From Bacillus pumilus (GTDB lineage Bacteria; Bacillota; Bacilli; Bacillales; Bacillaceae): DNA of 51,104 nucleotides. The translations under genes and the position numbers were made by a program. The stretch is from NCBI RefSeq assembly GCF_002744245.1, contig NZ_NKHG01000105.1:1-51104 (forward strand). Direction: 5' to 3'. Every line of letters starts with the position of its first letter. Within the stretch, counting starts at the first letter, position 1. This document shows positions 26,899 through 36,434 of this stretch, piece after piece. The notes below the pieces were generated by a model that saw nothing but the letters and a program-made list of their open reading frames with translations, was not told where the DNA came from and made no database searches.

Positions 26899-27534
26899 AT
26901 GATGAAACAACTGACAGCCAGTATTCTCCTATGCATGCTTTTAGGCGGATGCGGCTTTCAATCAGGCATGAATAGGCAAGTGGATGAAGATTCTTCAAGT
27001 AAAACCATCCGGCTGTCTGATCGTCATGAAGGAAATAATTCCAACATGCCCGAAGCAGACACAAACAAAGTAGGATATGTGCGTTATGAGCGGCAGCAAA
27101 TAACGGATCAGAAAGAAAAAACACCTGCTTTAAATCGTGAGCACCTTGCCCACGTCATTACAAGTTTAGCCGTGCAGCTGCCAAACATAAAAGATGCAGC
27201 CACACTTGTCACAGATGAGGATGCACTCATTGTGTATCGAACAGGAAACAAAAACCGAGATGAATCAGCCGATCAAGTGAAAAAAACGGCGGTTTCTGTT
27301 CTCCCTCGTTATTATCATGTGTATGTCTCTGATAATCCAGAGCACTTTCAATCCATTGCCAATTTTTCACGTCTTCAAACCAACTCACGTGATTTTGATC
27401 AAATTTTAACAAAAACGATTCAACAAATGAAATATTCACCCCAGGGTGGGGATATTTCGAAGCAAGAAGATGCCAATGGTATGACAAATTCTGATCGCAC
27501 CATGAGACGAAACGCACCTTACGGCCAAAATTAA
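26899..27534 (+). CDS. yutC: Sporulation-type lipoprotein YutC (YhcN/YlaJ family)
   Basis: Lipoprotein of 211 residues with a signal peptide ending in the lipobox LLGGC (Cys19-20 region). The mature part matches the YhcN/YlaJ family found in spores: an ASL-type stretch VITSLAVQLPNIKDAATLV and VYVSDNPEHFQSIANFS, followed by a low-complexity tail. ATG follows AGGAGG by eight bases. It is divergent from yutD and convergent with lipA. Function in spores is not established. Confidence 0.87.
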   Translation: MMKQLTASILLCMLLGGCGFQSGMNRQVDEDSSSKTIRLSDRHEGNNSNMPEADTNKVGYVRYERQQITDQKEKTPALNREHLAHVITSLAVQLPNIKDAATLVTDEDALIVYRTGNKNRDESADQVKKTAVSVLPRYYHVYVSDNPEHFQSIANFSRLQTNSRDFDQILTKTIQQMKYSPQGGDISKQEDANGMTNSDRTMRRNAPYGQN

Positions 27535-27540
27535 CACGAG

Positions 27541-27571
27541 AAAAAACGCCAGAGAGCTCTGGCGTTTTCTT
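27541..27571. terminator. Bidirectional terminator yutC/lipA
   Basis: AACGCCAGAG / CTCTGGCGTT near-perfect palindrome with A-run on one side and T-run on the other. Confidence 0.92.
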
Positions 27572-27573
27572 GT

Positions 27574-28470
27574 TTATGCTTGCGCCTGACGCTTTTTAGA
27601 CGCTTCGTTTACTTGTTCGTCTGCATGGTAGGAAGAACGGACAAGCGGCCCAGCTTCACAGTGGCTAAAGCCTTTTGACATCGCAATGTCCTTCAGCTCT
27701 GCAAACTCATCTGGATGATAGTATTTTTGTACTTTCAAATGCTTTTTCGAAGGCTGTAAATACTGACCAATCGCCATGATGTCTACGTTATTGGCAAGAA
27801 GATCATCCATGACCTCAATGATTTCTTCTTTCGTTTCACCGAGTCCAATCATAATGCTTGATTTCGTAGGAATGTCAGGCTGCATTTCTTTTGCACGACG
27901 CAAGAATTCTAATGAACGATCATATGTAGCACGTGCACGAACCCTTGGTGTTAACCTACGCACTGTTTCGATATTGTGATTTAAAATGTCAGGGCGTGTA
28001 TCCATCAATGTTTTCAAATTATCATAATTGCCACCCATGTCTGAAGGGAGAACTTCAATTGTCGTGAATGGACTTTTTCTTCTAATAGCACGAACGGTTT
28101 CAGCAAAAACGCCTGCTCCGCCATCTTTTTGGTCATCCCTTGCAACCGCTGTGATAACTGCGTGCTTTAAGTTCATCAAAGCCACTGAATCTGCAACACG
28201 TTCCGGTTCTTGCAGGTCAAGCTCAGTTGGAAGTCCAGTTTTCACGGCACAGAAACGGCAAGCGCGCGTACAAACAGATCCGAGGATCATAAATGTAGCG
28301 GTTCTTCTAACGGCCCAGCATTCGTGAATATTCGGACATTTCGCTTCCTCACAAACGGTATGCAGGTTGTTTTCCCTCATCATTTTTTTCAAGCCGGTAT
28401 AGTTTTCATTCGTATTCAGCTTAATTTTAAGCCAGTCCGGTTTTCTTACGTGCTCTTCCTTCTTTGCCAA
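27574..28470 (-). CDS. lipA: Lipoyl synthase LipA
   Basis: Radical-SAM enzyme that inserts two sulfur atoms into octanoyl groups on lipoyl domains. The auxiliary cluster motif [12 protein letters not shown] (Cx4Cx5C) and the radical-SAM motif CTRACRFC (Cx3Cx2C) are both intact. The start TTG 28470 lies nine bases after GGAG and gives exactly 298 residues, the B. subtilis length; upstream in-frame ATGs overlap the ribosome site. It depends on Fe-S delivery, for which yutM and yutI are candidates here. Confidence 0.96.
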   Translation of the reverse strand: MAKKEEHVRKPDWLKIKLNTNENYTGLKKMMRENNLHTVCEEAKCPNIHECWAVRRTATFMILGSVCTRACRFCAVKTGLPTELDLQEPERVADSVALMNLKHAVITAVARDDQKDGGAGVFAETVRAIRRKSPFTTIEVLPSDMGGNYDNLKTLMDTRPDILNHNIETVRRLTPRVRARATYDRSLEFLRRAKEMQPDIPTKSSIMIGLGETKEEIIEVMDDLLANNVDIMAIGQYLQPSKKHLKVQKYYHPDEFAELKDIAMSKGFSHCEAGPLVRSSYHADEQVNEASKKRQAQA

Positions 28471-28760
28471 TTCCATCATCTCCATATGAATTCGTTAAAG
28501 GTGCATATACAAAAATCTTCCTGCTATATACGATGGATGCAGCCAGCAGCTGCAAAAAATTGAATCTTTGGCCTAAAGCCTTTTCTTTAGACACTTTAAC
28601 ATAGTACAGATTGAACAACAAGGGAATGAGCTGCAAAAATACCCAAAAGCCTCCTATAAACAACAGAAGAAAATTACTAACATTTTCTTCTTATGAAATA
28701 CAGTAATCGAACCACACTAAACGGTAGAAGATGATGCCCGAAGAAAGGAGTTGGACGTTT

Positions 28761-29744
28761 GTGAAAGTGGTTTTAGCCATCATCATAGCTCTTTCAATGA
28801 TACCTAGCCCTGTTCATGCACACGGGACAAACAAGCAGACAGATGAATTGAAACAGCGAATGGCTCTCTACGAAAAAGTTGCCATCACAACACAGGTTCC
28901 ATGGTATGTACTTGCTGCTGTTGATCAATATGAACAAAACATTCGAAAAAGCAGAAGAGATTTACCGAAACAAGAAGGCGTCATTGGTATCTACATTCCC
29001 CGGGAAATGTGGATTGGACCAGAAAACCCGAATAAGCAAGATACCTCTCCCTTAAGCATTAAAGTGTTTGACGGTATTGGGCTTGATGGAAATGGGGATG
29101 GAAAAGCTGAAATCGATAACGATGAAGATGTGTTGTTCACGTTTGCTCAATATTTACTTCACTACGGCAGTAGCATCGATCAATTAAAAATCGGCTTATG
29201 GGACTATTATGGACGTGATCAAACCGTTGGAATTATTTCATCATTTATGAAGCTCTATAAGCACTACGGTCATCTTGATCTCGGTCAGCATGCATTTCCT
29301 CTTCCTGTCGGGACTGATTACAGCTACCGGAGTACATGGGGTGATGCAAGAGGCTTTGGAGGCAGAAGAATCCATGAAGGCACCGATTTATTTGCCCATT
29401 ATGGCCTTCCTGTTCGTGCAACTTCATATGGCATCGTTGAAATGAAAGGCTGGAACCGCTTTGGCGGCTGGCGGATAGGTATTCGAGATATTCATAATCA
29501 CTATCATTATTTCGCTCACTTAAATGGCTTTGCTAAAGGACTAAAGATTGGACAAATTGTTGAACCTGGGCAGGTCATTGGGTCTGTCGGAAGCTCCGGT
29601 TATGGCCCTCCTGGCACAGCCGGAAAGTTTCCACCCCACCTTCACTATGGTATGTATAAGGACAACGGACGAACCGAGTGGTCGTTTGATCCATATCCTC
29701 ACCTGCGGGCATGGGAAAGAGCCGAACGGAAAAACAAATCATAA
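28761..29744 (+). CDS. lytH: Sporulation L-Ala-D-Glu endopeptidase LytH (YunA)
   Basis: M23 metallopeptidase that trims stem peptides in spore cortex, leaving single L-alanine side chains. An N-terminal hydrophobic signal or anchor (VVLAIIIALSMIPSPVHAHG) is followed by a transglycosylase-like helical region and the M23 domain. Zinc motifs are present: HEGTDLFA near residue 208 and HLHYGMY near residue 297. GTG 28761 is ten bases from AAAGGAG and yields 327 residues. Sigma-K control is known in B. subtilis; I could not identify the promoter with confidence. Confidence 0.9.
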   Translation: MKVVLAIIIALSMIPSPVHAHGTNKQTDELKQRMALYEKVAITTQVPWYVLAAVDQYEQNIRKSRRDLPKQEGVIGIYIPREMWIGPENPNKQDTSPLSIKVFDGIGLDGNGDGKAEIDNDEDVLFTFAQYLLHYGSSIDQLKIGLWDYYGRDQTVGIISSFMKLYKHYGHLDLGQHAFPLPVGTDYSYRSTWGDARGFGGRRIHEGTDLFAHYGLPVRATSYGIVEMKGWNRFGGWRIGIRDIHNHYHYFAHLNGFAKGLKIGQIVEPGQVIGSVGSSGYGPPGTAGKFPPHLHYGMYKDNGRTEWSFDPYPHLRAWERAERKNKS

Positions 29745-29745
29745 C

Positions 29746-29777
29746 AAACAGCCCAATTCTTTCATTGGGCTGTTATT
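29746..29777. terminator. Bidirectional terminator lytH/yunB
   Basis: AACAGCCCAAT / ATTGGGCTGTT arms between the converging genes; short T-run on the plus strand. Confidence 0.85.
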
Positions 29778-30543
29778 CTTCTTTATCCTTTTTCTCTGGC
29801 AGAACAATCGATGGAGCACCCGAATTCGTCCCGCTGCCATTATAATAATCTGGTACGTCTCCTTGAACGGCTTGTATAGAAACAGGAACAGAATTTTTCA
29901 CCACGATGGTTTCAGATGCAAACGGGATGATCACCCTCACCTTCACCTCGATCAGCACACTAATATCAATCAAGGCATTGTTAATGCCATAGGGCTTAAT
30001 ATTTTTTTCAACGTCTGTATGCGGGTCACCAATGACACTAAATCGTACAGGCACTTTAGGCCCTAAGTTGGCTATCAATGCATTTCCTGAAGCTTGCCCG
30101 AGTGGAATATTGTATATAATGCCATCATGTCCGTCTGCTTGATCCTTTAATGCTTCTTTCGCATCTTTTTGAACATTTCCCTTTTCAATGTCCTCTAAAT
30201 TTTTTTGGAGGTGACGTGACAGGTCAGCCATTGCTTTCGATGTTGCTTGCGCATTAAAATCGATGGTTGTCACTTTTCCGTTCTCACTTGTATTCATCAC
30301 CACCATATCCTTCATATTCTCCTGATTATCTGCAAAATCCTGAACAGAATATTGAATGAGATGATTGGCTATTCGTTCTGTTTCTAGTTCAGCAATATGA
30401 ATAAGAGTAGGTTTAATGGAACGGTTAATGAAGAAAAGACTAATCACTGTAGAGAGCACAAAAAACACAACGGCAAGCAGCATGACATAACGAAATGGCA
30501 AAGGGCCCTTTTTGTAGGGGCGATAACGGCGGTTCATTCTCAA
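29773..30543 (-). CDS. yunB: Sporulation protein YunB
   Basis: Membrane-anchored sporulation protein, 256 residues: basic N-terminus (RMNRRYRPYKKG), one membrane helix (residues 19-38) and an external domain. Known in B. subtilis as a protein needed for efficient sporulation; mechanism unknown. Likely starts at TTG 30543, seven bases from GGGGGAA, with an alternative ATG two codons later. Convergent with lytH, another sporulation gene. Confidence 0.87.
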   Translation of the reverse strand: MRMNRRYRPYKKGPLPFRYVMLLAVVFFVLSTVISLFFINRSIKPTLIHIAELETERIANHLIQYSVQDFADNQENMKDMVVMNTSENGKVTTIDFNAQATSKAMADLSRHLQKNLEDIEKGNVQKDAKEALKDQADGHDGIIYNIPLGQASGNALIANLGPKVPVRFSVIGDPHTDVEKNIKPYGINNALIDISVLIEVKVRVIIPFASETIVVKNSVPVSIQAVQGDVPDYYNGSGTNSGAPSIVLPEKKDKEE

Positions 30544-30612
30544 TAAAAAATTCCCCCTTCTCCATTACAAGTGTATGCAGACAGGCGGGGGGATAGGAAT
30601 CATCTCTCCATT

Positions 30613-30918
30613 TTATTTCACCATTTTTAATAAAGCGTCTCTTCCGATTGTTCCAGCTTGAATTCCTAGCGCTTCTGCGGCGTATGTCACAGATTCTAAA
30701 GGCGCATCCAGCAGCTGGTCAATGGTTCTGACACCGACCGCTCTTCCTGCGATGATTCCTCTATCTGCAAGCTTTTCATTTAAGAGTCCGACATCAAGTG
30801 CTCCGCACATAATATAACCATGCTCATTGGTAACTGCCATGAAATTGGTCTTCGGCAGTTTGACAGTGACGGCTGTAAAGGAATGGCCATCAATTGTAAT
30901 CGGTGTTAAATTCACCAA
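30613..30918 (-). CDS. yunC: DUF1805 protein YunC
   Basis: Small cytoplasmic protein of 101 residues, DUF1805 family, function unknown. Highly typical stretch KTNFMAVTNEHGYIMCGALD followed by GRAVGVRTIDQLLDAPLESV. The start is either TTG 30918 or GTG 30915, two and five bases from AAGGG; the former keeps the conventional MVNLTPI N-terminus. Sits between yunB and yunD as in B. subtilis. Confidence 0.88.
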   Translation of the reverse strand: MVNLTPITIDGHSFTAVTVKLPKTNFMAVTNEHGYIMCGALDVGLLNEKLADRGIIAGRAVGVRTIDQLLDAPLESVTYAAEALGIQAGTIGRDALLKMVK

Positions 30919-30985
30919 ATCCCTTCACTCCCTTCATCACAATCTATGTGAAGGAAGGGCGAGTGTTGTTAGGCTGAAGCGGATT

Positions 30986-32359
30986 TCACCTTGCTTCCTT
31001 TAAGCGCCAGCTAAGCACATCACGCAAAAGTTCCGGCATGAAATATTCAATCGGTTCATGGTCACGTATATGAGGAAAAAGGGAGCCTAGTGTATACATA
31101 TCCACTGTGCCAACTGTATAGGAATCATCCTCTTTGATCAATTGACCGTGAACAAAGACTTCCTTTACTCGTTTAGCTTCGCCTTTTTCTAATGAATAGG
31201 TTAAACCACTGTATAGCATTTTCCCCATCAATTCACCTCTAAAGCCAAAGCCTTTAATGCGCAGCTGTTCCATTTTTTCTTCACAGGCCCGCTGAACAGT
31301 TTCTAGCAGCTGTTTACCGGTCAGCGTCACCCGAATCGGATTAATTGGATGCGGGCATATCCGGTGGATTTCTTCTCTTGTCACAACCCCAGCCTCTAAT
31401 GAATCCAGCACCATGCCTGCATTCATCATGCCGATTTCTGCCCCGCACCATTCTTTAATGGCATCTGTTAACAGCTGTGGAAGCGGAGATTCGTCGAACC
31501 ACTTTGTTTCAAGCATCGTCTCAATCGATGTCACTTTTTCCTGCATCAGTGATTTTGCTCTTCTTTCTGCTTGCTGTAAGGTCGCCATAGCTTCAGCCGA
31601 TTCACTAATGAGCTGGTCCACTGATTGCACCGTCGCTTTTTTCTCTATGAGCTCTTTGCGCGCTGTGTCAATGGTCAGCTCTACACAGCCAATATAATGT
31701 CCATACTTTTCAGCACATGCAAGAAGCACACCATTGTCCATTTCACCCTGTTCTAAAAGATGATGCGTGTGTGAGCCTAAAATGATGTCGATTTCGGGGA
31801 AGTCACGGGCTACCTCTCGATCATGGATGATGCCAAGGTGAGACAGGAGCACAATGACATCTGCCTGTCCTTTTACTTCATGCAGCATGTCCCGTATGCT
31901 GTCAAACGGGTCTGTAATGTCCCAGCCAAGCTTTTCATATACAGGGGTATACGCAATGGTGACCCCTAAGATGCATAGCTTCATCCCATTTTCCAATGTG
32001 ATCATATGATATGGCTTTGCCCAAGATGGCCTTTTGCCTTTCTCAAATAAATTAGACAGGATCACTGGAAATCGAGCCTCTTCGTACAATTGATCCAGTT
32101 GATCATGCGGCAACGTAATGCCTTCATTATTGCCAATGGTGACCGCATCATAGCCAAGCTGATTCAGGAGCTGGACATTGACCTTTCCATAATCAGCTTC
32201 TGACACTAGGTTCACTCGGTCCATATGGTCGCCAATATCAAATAAGAGCATCTGATCGTGAACTTGACGCTTTTCTTCAATATAAGCTGCGATTTTTGGC
32301 CAGTTCTCAAAGTGGCTGTGCAAGTCGTTTGTATGATATAACCATAGCTTCTGCAGCAT
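30986..32359 (-). CDS. yunD: 5'-nucleotidase-family metallophosphoesterase YunD
   Basis: Two-domain UshA-like enzyme without a signal peptide, so cytoplasmic. The N-terminal metallophosphoesterase domain shows HTNDLHSH (residues 9-16), LFDIGDHMD, and a GNNEG motif where most relatives have GNHE, then GSHTHH. The C-terminal domain (from about residue 270) binds the nucleotide. The H-to-N change in the GNHE-type motif is noteworthy, since this histidine usually stabilises the transition state. ATG follows GAGGGAGAG. Substrate unknown. Confidence 0.87.
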   Translation of the reverse strand: MLQKLWLYHTNDLHSHFENWPKIAAYIEEKRQVHDQMLLFDIGDHMDRVNLVSEADYGKVNVQLLNQLGYDAVTIGNNEGITLPHDQLDQLYEEARFPVILSNLFEKGKRPSWAKPYHMITLENGMKLCILGVTIAYTPVYEKLGWDITDPFDSIRDMLHEVKGQADVIVLLSHLGIIHDREVARDFPEIDIILGSHTHHLLEQGEMDNGVLLACAEKYGHYIGCVELTIDTARKELIEKKATVQSVDQLISESAEAMATLQQAERRAKSLMQEKVTSIETMLETKWFDESPLPQLLTDAIKEWCGAEIGMMNAGMVLDSLEAGVVTREEIHRICPHPINPIRVTLTGKQLLETVQRACEEKMEQLRIKGFGFRGELMGKMLYSGLTYSLEKGEAKRVKEVFVHGQLIKEDDSYTVGTVDMYTLGSLFPHIRDHEPIEYFMPELLRDVLSWRLKEAR

Positions 32360-32421
32360 ATCGATCTCTCCCTCAAGTTGTCACTGCACCATTCATTCAG
32401 GTTGAAAGCCGCAGCTCTCTT

Positions 32422-33273
32422 TTAACTAAATAAATCTAACTGCTTCGGGGATAAGCTTGAATAGGTAATATCCAGCAAATCAATCATTTGCTGGCCATTC
32501 GCTGCTGCATCTCCGCCGGAGTTATTATTAAACACGACATATACATCTTTTGATTGCTGATGCAGGATGTCGAGATTCTTTTTCCATTCCTTTAGTTCAG
32601 CTTCATTATATAAATATAAGTAACGAACTTCACGCCAGTTCTCTTGGTCTGCTGGGTGAAGCCAGCCCTGTTTATTTCTTCCGTGAAAACGGACTAATGT
32701 TTTTTCACGGTGTGTGGCTTGTATGACTGGCGGAATGGAGCCCTCTCCGACTTGTGGTTCATCACAGACGGAATGAATCCACCCTTCTTTCTCCATAAAG
32801 GACAGGGTTTGTTCATAAAACTCAGTTGAAAACCACGTCCGGTTTCGGAATTCGAGTGCACACGGAATGTCACCCATCTTCTCCTTACACCATCTTAAAT
32901 AGTGGACGTGCTCCTTTTTGCAATCAAACCATGGGGGAAATTGAAACAGGACCATCGCCAGTTTTCCTTCACGAATGAGCGGGGTCAAAGAGAGGATAAA
33001 TGCATCAAACATTTCTTCCTTTGATGCAAACGGAATCTCGCCTCTTTGATGTCCGGTCATTCCTTGGTATGCTTTCACGACAAATTGAAAGGCGTCCGGT
33101 GTATCTTTTATCCACTTTTCATGATTGCGCTCAGGCTGAACAGCATAAAAGCTTGCATCCAGTTCCACGACAGGGAACGTTGACGCGTAGTGAAACAGCT
33201 TTTGAGAGCTGCCTATTTTCGGCGGGTAAAGACTGTCATGATCTCCCCAGCCAGTTAATCCAATATAAATCAT
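32422..33273 (-). CDS. yunF: DUF72 protein YunF
   Basis: TIM-barrel protein of the DUF72 family, 283 residues, function unknown. Typical blocks are visible: YIGLTGWGDHD at the start, LFQFPPWFDC near residue 105, LEFRNRTWF near 138, VRFHGRNKQGW and the C-terminal VYVVFNNNSGGDAAANG. ATG follows AAGAGGTGAG. It precedes yunD on the same strand with a 62-base gap. The yunE gene, which lies nearby in B. subtilis, is absent. Confidence 0.88.
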   Translation of the reverse strand: MIYIGLTGWGDHDSLYPPKIGSSQKLFHYASTFPVVELDASFYAVQPERNHEKWIKDTPDAFQFVVKAYQGMTGHQRGEIPFASKEEMFDAFILSLTPLIREGKLAMVLFQFPPWFDCKKEHVHYLRWCKEKMGDIPCALEFRNRTWFSTEFYEQTLSFMEKEGWIHSVCDEPQVGEGSIPPVIQATHREKTLVRFHGRNKQGWLHPADQENWREVRYLYLYNEAELKEWKKNLDILHQQSKDVYVVFNNNSGGDAAANGQQMIDLLDITYSSLSPKQLDLFS

Positions 33274-33588
33274 CTATCTCACCTCTTGCCACTCGCTGGT
33301 ATAGACGGCTTCCTCATTCCAAGCCTTTGTCTCTTGGGATACCCATATTTCTAAAAGAAATTCTTCTGTCTACAACATATCACATTTACCCGTCATTCTG
33401 AATGAAGATGACTGGTGGCACGTGATTTTGTCCAGCCTCCTTGTTTGGTTGTGATATTAATTGACAACTTTCTATCTAAAATGATTTTAGGTGATAACAT
33501 TAGATGCATATCAGCGACGTTAACAGTAATTGTCCATTTTTTTATTCATCTTCACCAACAGCTTTGGCTCAAAAATAAAGGAGATTGA
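33274..33588 (+). promoter_or_regulatory. Upstream region of the PucR/CdaR-type regulator with palindrome
   Basis: No gene is seen here. TTGACA (33461-33466) is a good -35. CTAAAATGATTTTAG (33476-33490), a perfect 15-base palindrome, lies just downstream of it where a repressor would block the promoter. The -10 is uncertain. The regulator itself may bind the palindrome. Confidence 0.5.
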
Positions 33589-34770
33589 GTGGCTATGAAC
33601 ATTGTCGATCACCATTTTGAAGAAGTACAAAAAATGGCCCGAAGTATTCAGAAACCTGTATTTCTGATCAACCAACATGGACGCATTCTTTATACCTCAC
33701 ACCCTATGATGACAAGCCTAGAATTTCCAATCCTCCGCTTTTTTCAAAGCACAACAAACCTTTATTTATCTATGGTACATTCGAAGCAAACCTTTTCTGT
33801 TTTCCCCATTTATATACACGAACAAAAATGTGATTACCTAGTCATTCCCTCCTTCATCGATCCGCAGGATAAAGGACTGTCTATGATGATTGAGCAAGTA
33901 GCAAATGATATGTCCATTGCACGAATGAAACACCATGCCATCAAACAATTTACACAGCGGGCTAGAAATGAGTGGTTTCGCAGATGGATAGAGGGTGCGA
34001 TTTCTTCCCCGCAAGACGTGACCCGCCTTGCACAGACGTTTGGTTTAAGCTCAGGGATCTCCTATTTATGTATCGTCTGCAAGCTTGATCATGATAGTAG
34101 TGCTTCCACTTGTTACATTCAACAGCAAATCGTTTTAGATCAAGTGATTGATTTGCTTGAAAGCGCACTTCCAAGCTGCCCATTTCCTGCCTTTCTTTTT
34201 GTCAAAGGCGATATGGGTATTTTATTGATGGAAGAGACAGGCAGTTGGTCTGAGACAAGCGACATGCTGCTCTCTTTTTTAAAACAGATGCAGCTACTCG
34301 TTAAACAACATGTGAAAGGCACCATTTCCTTTGGTGTAAGCCTGACGGGTCATCCCATCGCCGATTTACCTAAGGGATACACCGAAGCATTAGATGCTCT
34401 TCAAGCAGGACATCTCTCATCACGACATGAATATATTCAGTTCTATCAGGCAAAGGATGTATCAGATTTACTGAAGCTGATTCCAAAAATAGATTTAGTC
34501 ACATTCCATCAGCTACACCTTCATCCATTATATGAACCATCACAAGTGGACCAAAGCCTCCTTCACACCTTATCTGTGTATGTAGAGACACATTGCCACA
34601 TTTCAGAAACAGCCAAACGTTTGTATGTTCATCGCAACACTGTGATTTATCGACTCGAGAAATGTGAGGAATTGCTTCGAATCAGCTTAAAAGACCCTGA
34701 CACCACACTACGAATCCGCCTAGCTTTACGTATTCAAAAGCTCCTGAAGCTCTCACCGTATTCCTGTTGA
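33589..34770 (+). CDS. PucR/CdaR-family transcription regulator
   Basis: Putative metabolite-responsive regulator of 393 residues. It ends in the diagnostic PucR-type helix-turn-helix (TAKRLYVHRNTVIYRLEKCE, about residues 343-362). The region before it, about 135-290, resembles the GGDEF-like domain of CdaR relatives. It lacks the long N-terminal purine-sensing part of B. subtilis PucR (531 residues), so it is a different member. GTG 33589 is five bases from AAAGGAG. pucG lies 1.7 kb downstream but transcribed towards it, so control of pucG is possible but unproven. Confidence 0.8.
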   Translation: MAMNIVDHHFEEVQKMARSIQKPVFLINQHGRILYTSHPMMTSLEFPILRFFQSTTNLYLSMVHSKQTFSVFPIYIHEQKCDYLVIPSFIDPQDKGLSMMIEQVANDMSIARMKHHAIKQFTQRARNEWFRRWIEGAISSPQDVTRLAQTFGLSSGISYLCIVCKLDHDSSASTCYIQQQIVLDQVIDLLESALPSCPFPAFLFVKGDMGILLMEETGSWSETSDMLLSFLKQMQLLVKQHVKGTISFGVSLTGHPIADLPKGYTEALDALQAGHLSSRHEYIQFYQAKDVSDLLKLIPKIDLVTFHQLHLHPLYEPSQVDQSLLHTLSVYVETHCHISETAKRLYVHRNTVIYRLEKCEELLRISLKDPDTTLRIRLALRIQKLLKLSPYSC

Positions 34771-35034
34771 ATCTTCTTTTCTCGTGAGGGAGACACGGAG
34801 AATGGTGACAAATGGATGAAGTGCCGCCTTACATCCCGCAACCGATTTGAGAATTTAGGATCGCGGGACAGCCTTCGAGATATGGAGAATCCAGATATGC
34901 TGGTTCCTCCCAAAACCGCTGCCAGAACAATCCCTAACATGTTCATATTCTGATACGCATACGCACTTAAATCATGGCGGCTGGTCGAGGGAATCACTAA
35001 GCGAAAGATGATGTCATCTAATCTATGAAAAGAC
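34771..35034. other. Region with doubtful small reading frame
   Basis: Between the regulator and the MFS gene a minus-strand frame could encode about 70-100 residues with one hydrophobic segment (LGIVLAAVLGGTSISGFSIS) and a basic tail. None of its possible starts has a ribosome site, and the frame runs 37 bases into the end of the regulator gene on the other strand. It may be a decayed small membrane protein gene. Confidence 0.3.
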
Positions 35035-35068
35035 AAAAAACCGATCATTCCGTGCTGATCGGTTTTTT
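35035..35068. terminator. Bidirectional terminator before the MFS gene end
   Basis: ACCGATCA / TGATCGGT arms with six A on one side and six T on the other. Confidence 0.92.
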
Positions 35069-35079
35069 ATCTGCTGCCT

Positions 35080-36273
35080 TTAAGAAACGACATGAGAATG
35101 CTGCTGCACTTTTTTCGCCCATACGATGGACGCAATGAAACTGACGCAAAGCACCAGTGTCCCAAACATAAAAGGAAGCTCAATATTCACATCAAATAAA
35201 ATGCCCGCAAGGCTCGGCCCGACGATATTGGCAAGACTCATAAAGGATGTATTGAGACCGCCTGCTAATCCTTGCTGATTCCCTGCCATTTTAGATAGCA
35301 ATGTGTTGAGGGCTGGACGCACAAAAGAGGTGGCTGACAAAAATAAAATTGAACAGGTAAAGATCAACCAAAAAGAGGGTGCAAAACGGCAAGCGATCAG
35401 CATAAAAGCCGCACCTAGCAACGCATAACGCACGACATGCATCTCACCAAATCGTTTCACACAGGTATTCACTAATGCACCTTGGACAAGCACTCCAGCA
35501 AGTCCTGCAACCGTAATCACAAATGCAATATCCTTCGGTGTAAATCCGTGTTTTTGGTCGACATATAAGCCAAAAATTGATTCAAAATGAATGATCCCAA
35601 AATTGAGGACAAAGGCCAATATAAACAAAAAACCGTATGAAGTCTTTAAAGCTTGGGTCATTTGCACAAAAGGATTGAAATGAATATCTTTGTTCAACCG
35701 TGCTTCTTCCTGTTTTTCCTTTGTTAATGTTTCAGGTAAAAACAGGACAGATAAAAGGGTGGAAAGTGCTGCAAAGGAGCCTGCGATGAGAAAAGGAAAA
35801 GCGATACCGAACTCCACTAAATATCCACCTACGCCCGGTCCAATGACAAAACCTAATGTCATTGCTGCACTAAATAGACCCATCCCTTTCCCGCGGTCCT
35901 TTTCACTTGTAATATCGGCGATGTATGCAAACATGGCGGGCATTAGCAATGCCCCGGCAGCCCCGCCTAAAAACCGAGACACAAACAGCATCCAAAGCTG
36001 ATCGGCAAACGCAAAAATAAATTGAGCAATGGTAAAGCCAGCAATTCCGGCAATGATCAATTTTCTGCGTCCGAATCGGTCAGTCAGTACGCCAGCGATC
36101 GGTGATAATGCAAATTGTGTAAGACCAGTTGCAGCAATAAGAAAACCAAGCGTCTTCCCTGTTGCCCCAAAGGCTTCAATATAACTTGGCATGACAGGGA
36201 CAATGAGGCCAAAACCGAGCATGGCAATAAAAATATTCAGCATCAAAATGTATAATCTGCCCATCTTTTTCAT
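35080..36273 (-). CDS. MFS multidrug exporter (Bmr/NorA-like)
   Basis: Proton-driven efflux protein of the major facilitator superfamily, DHA1 drug-resistance branch. 397 residues, twelve hydrophobic segments. Motif A GVLTDRFGRRKLI follows helix 2 (about residue 62), and motif C is seen as GFVIGPGVGGYL in helix 5 (about residue 140). ATG 36273 is nine bases from AGAGG; a TTG two codons upstream is possible. Substrates cannot be predicted. The gene is monocistronic. Confidence 0.87.
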   Translation of the reverse strand: MKKMGRLYILMLNIFIAMLGFGLIVPVMPSYIEAFGATGKTLGFLIAATGLTQFALSPIAGVLTDRFGRRKLIIAGIAGFTIAQFIFAFADQLWMLFVSRFLGGAAGALLMPAMFAYIADITSEKDRGKGMGLFSAAMTLGFVIGPGVGGYLVEFGIAFPFLIAGSFAALSTLLSVLFLPETLTKEKQEEARLNKDIHFNPFVQMTQALKTSYGFLFILAFVLNFGIIHFESIFGLYVDQKHGFTPKDIAFVITVAGLAGVLVQGALVNTCVKRFGEMHVVRYALLGAAFMLIACRFAPSFWLIFTCSILFLSATSFVRPALNTLLSKMAGNQQGLAGGLNTSFMSLANIVGPSLAGILFDVNIELPFMFGTLVLCVSFIASIVWAKKVQQHSHVVS

Positions 36274-36396
36274 ATCCAAAAACCTCTTTCTGCAAAATAA
36301 ATGAAAATGCTGACAAAAATGATAAGAACTTCTCCAGTATAGCGATTTTGCTGCCTATAAGTCTAGTTTTTCAAAAATTAGGGTTCTTTTCCAAAT

Positions 36397-36424
36397 AAAA
36401 AAATACCCGCAAATTGCGAGTATT
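36397..36424 (-). terminator. Terminator of pucG
   Basis: AATACTCGCAA / TTGCGGGTATT arms followed by T7 on the minus strand. Confidence 0.88.
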
Positions 36425-36434
36425 GGGTATCACT

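Noticed and set aside
28427..28663. Minus-strand frame of 78 residues with a hydrophobic start upstream of lipA
   Set aside because: It runs into the lipA coding region in another frame, has no ribosome site, and the intergenic DNA shows no other coding sign.
34734..35048. Minus-strand 104-residue frame behind the PucR/CdaR-like gene
   Set aside because: No ribosome site for any start, its first codons lie in a terminator hairpin, and it overlaps the end of the regulator gene. Described only as a doubtful region.
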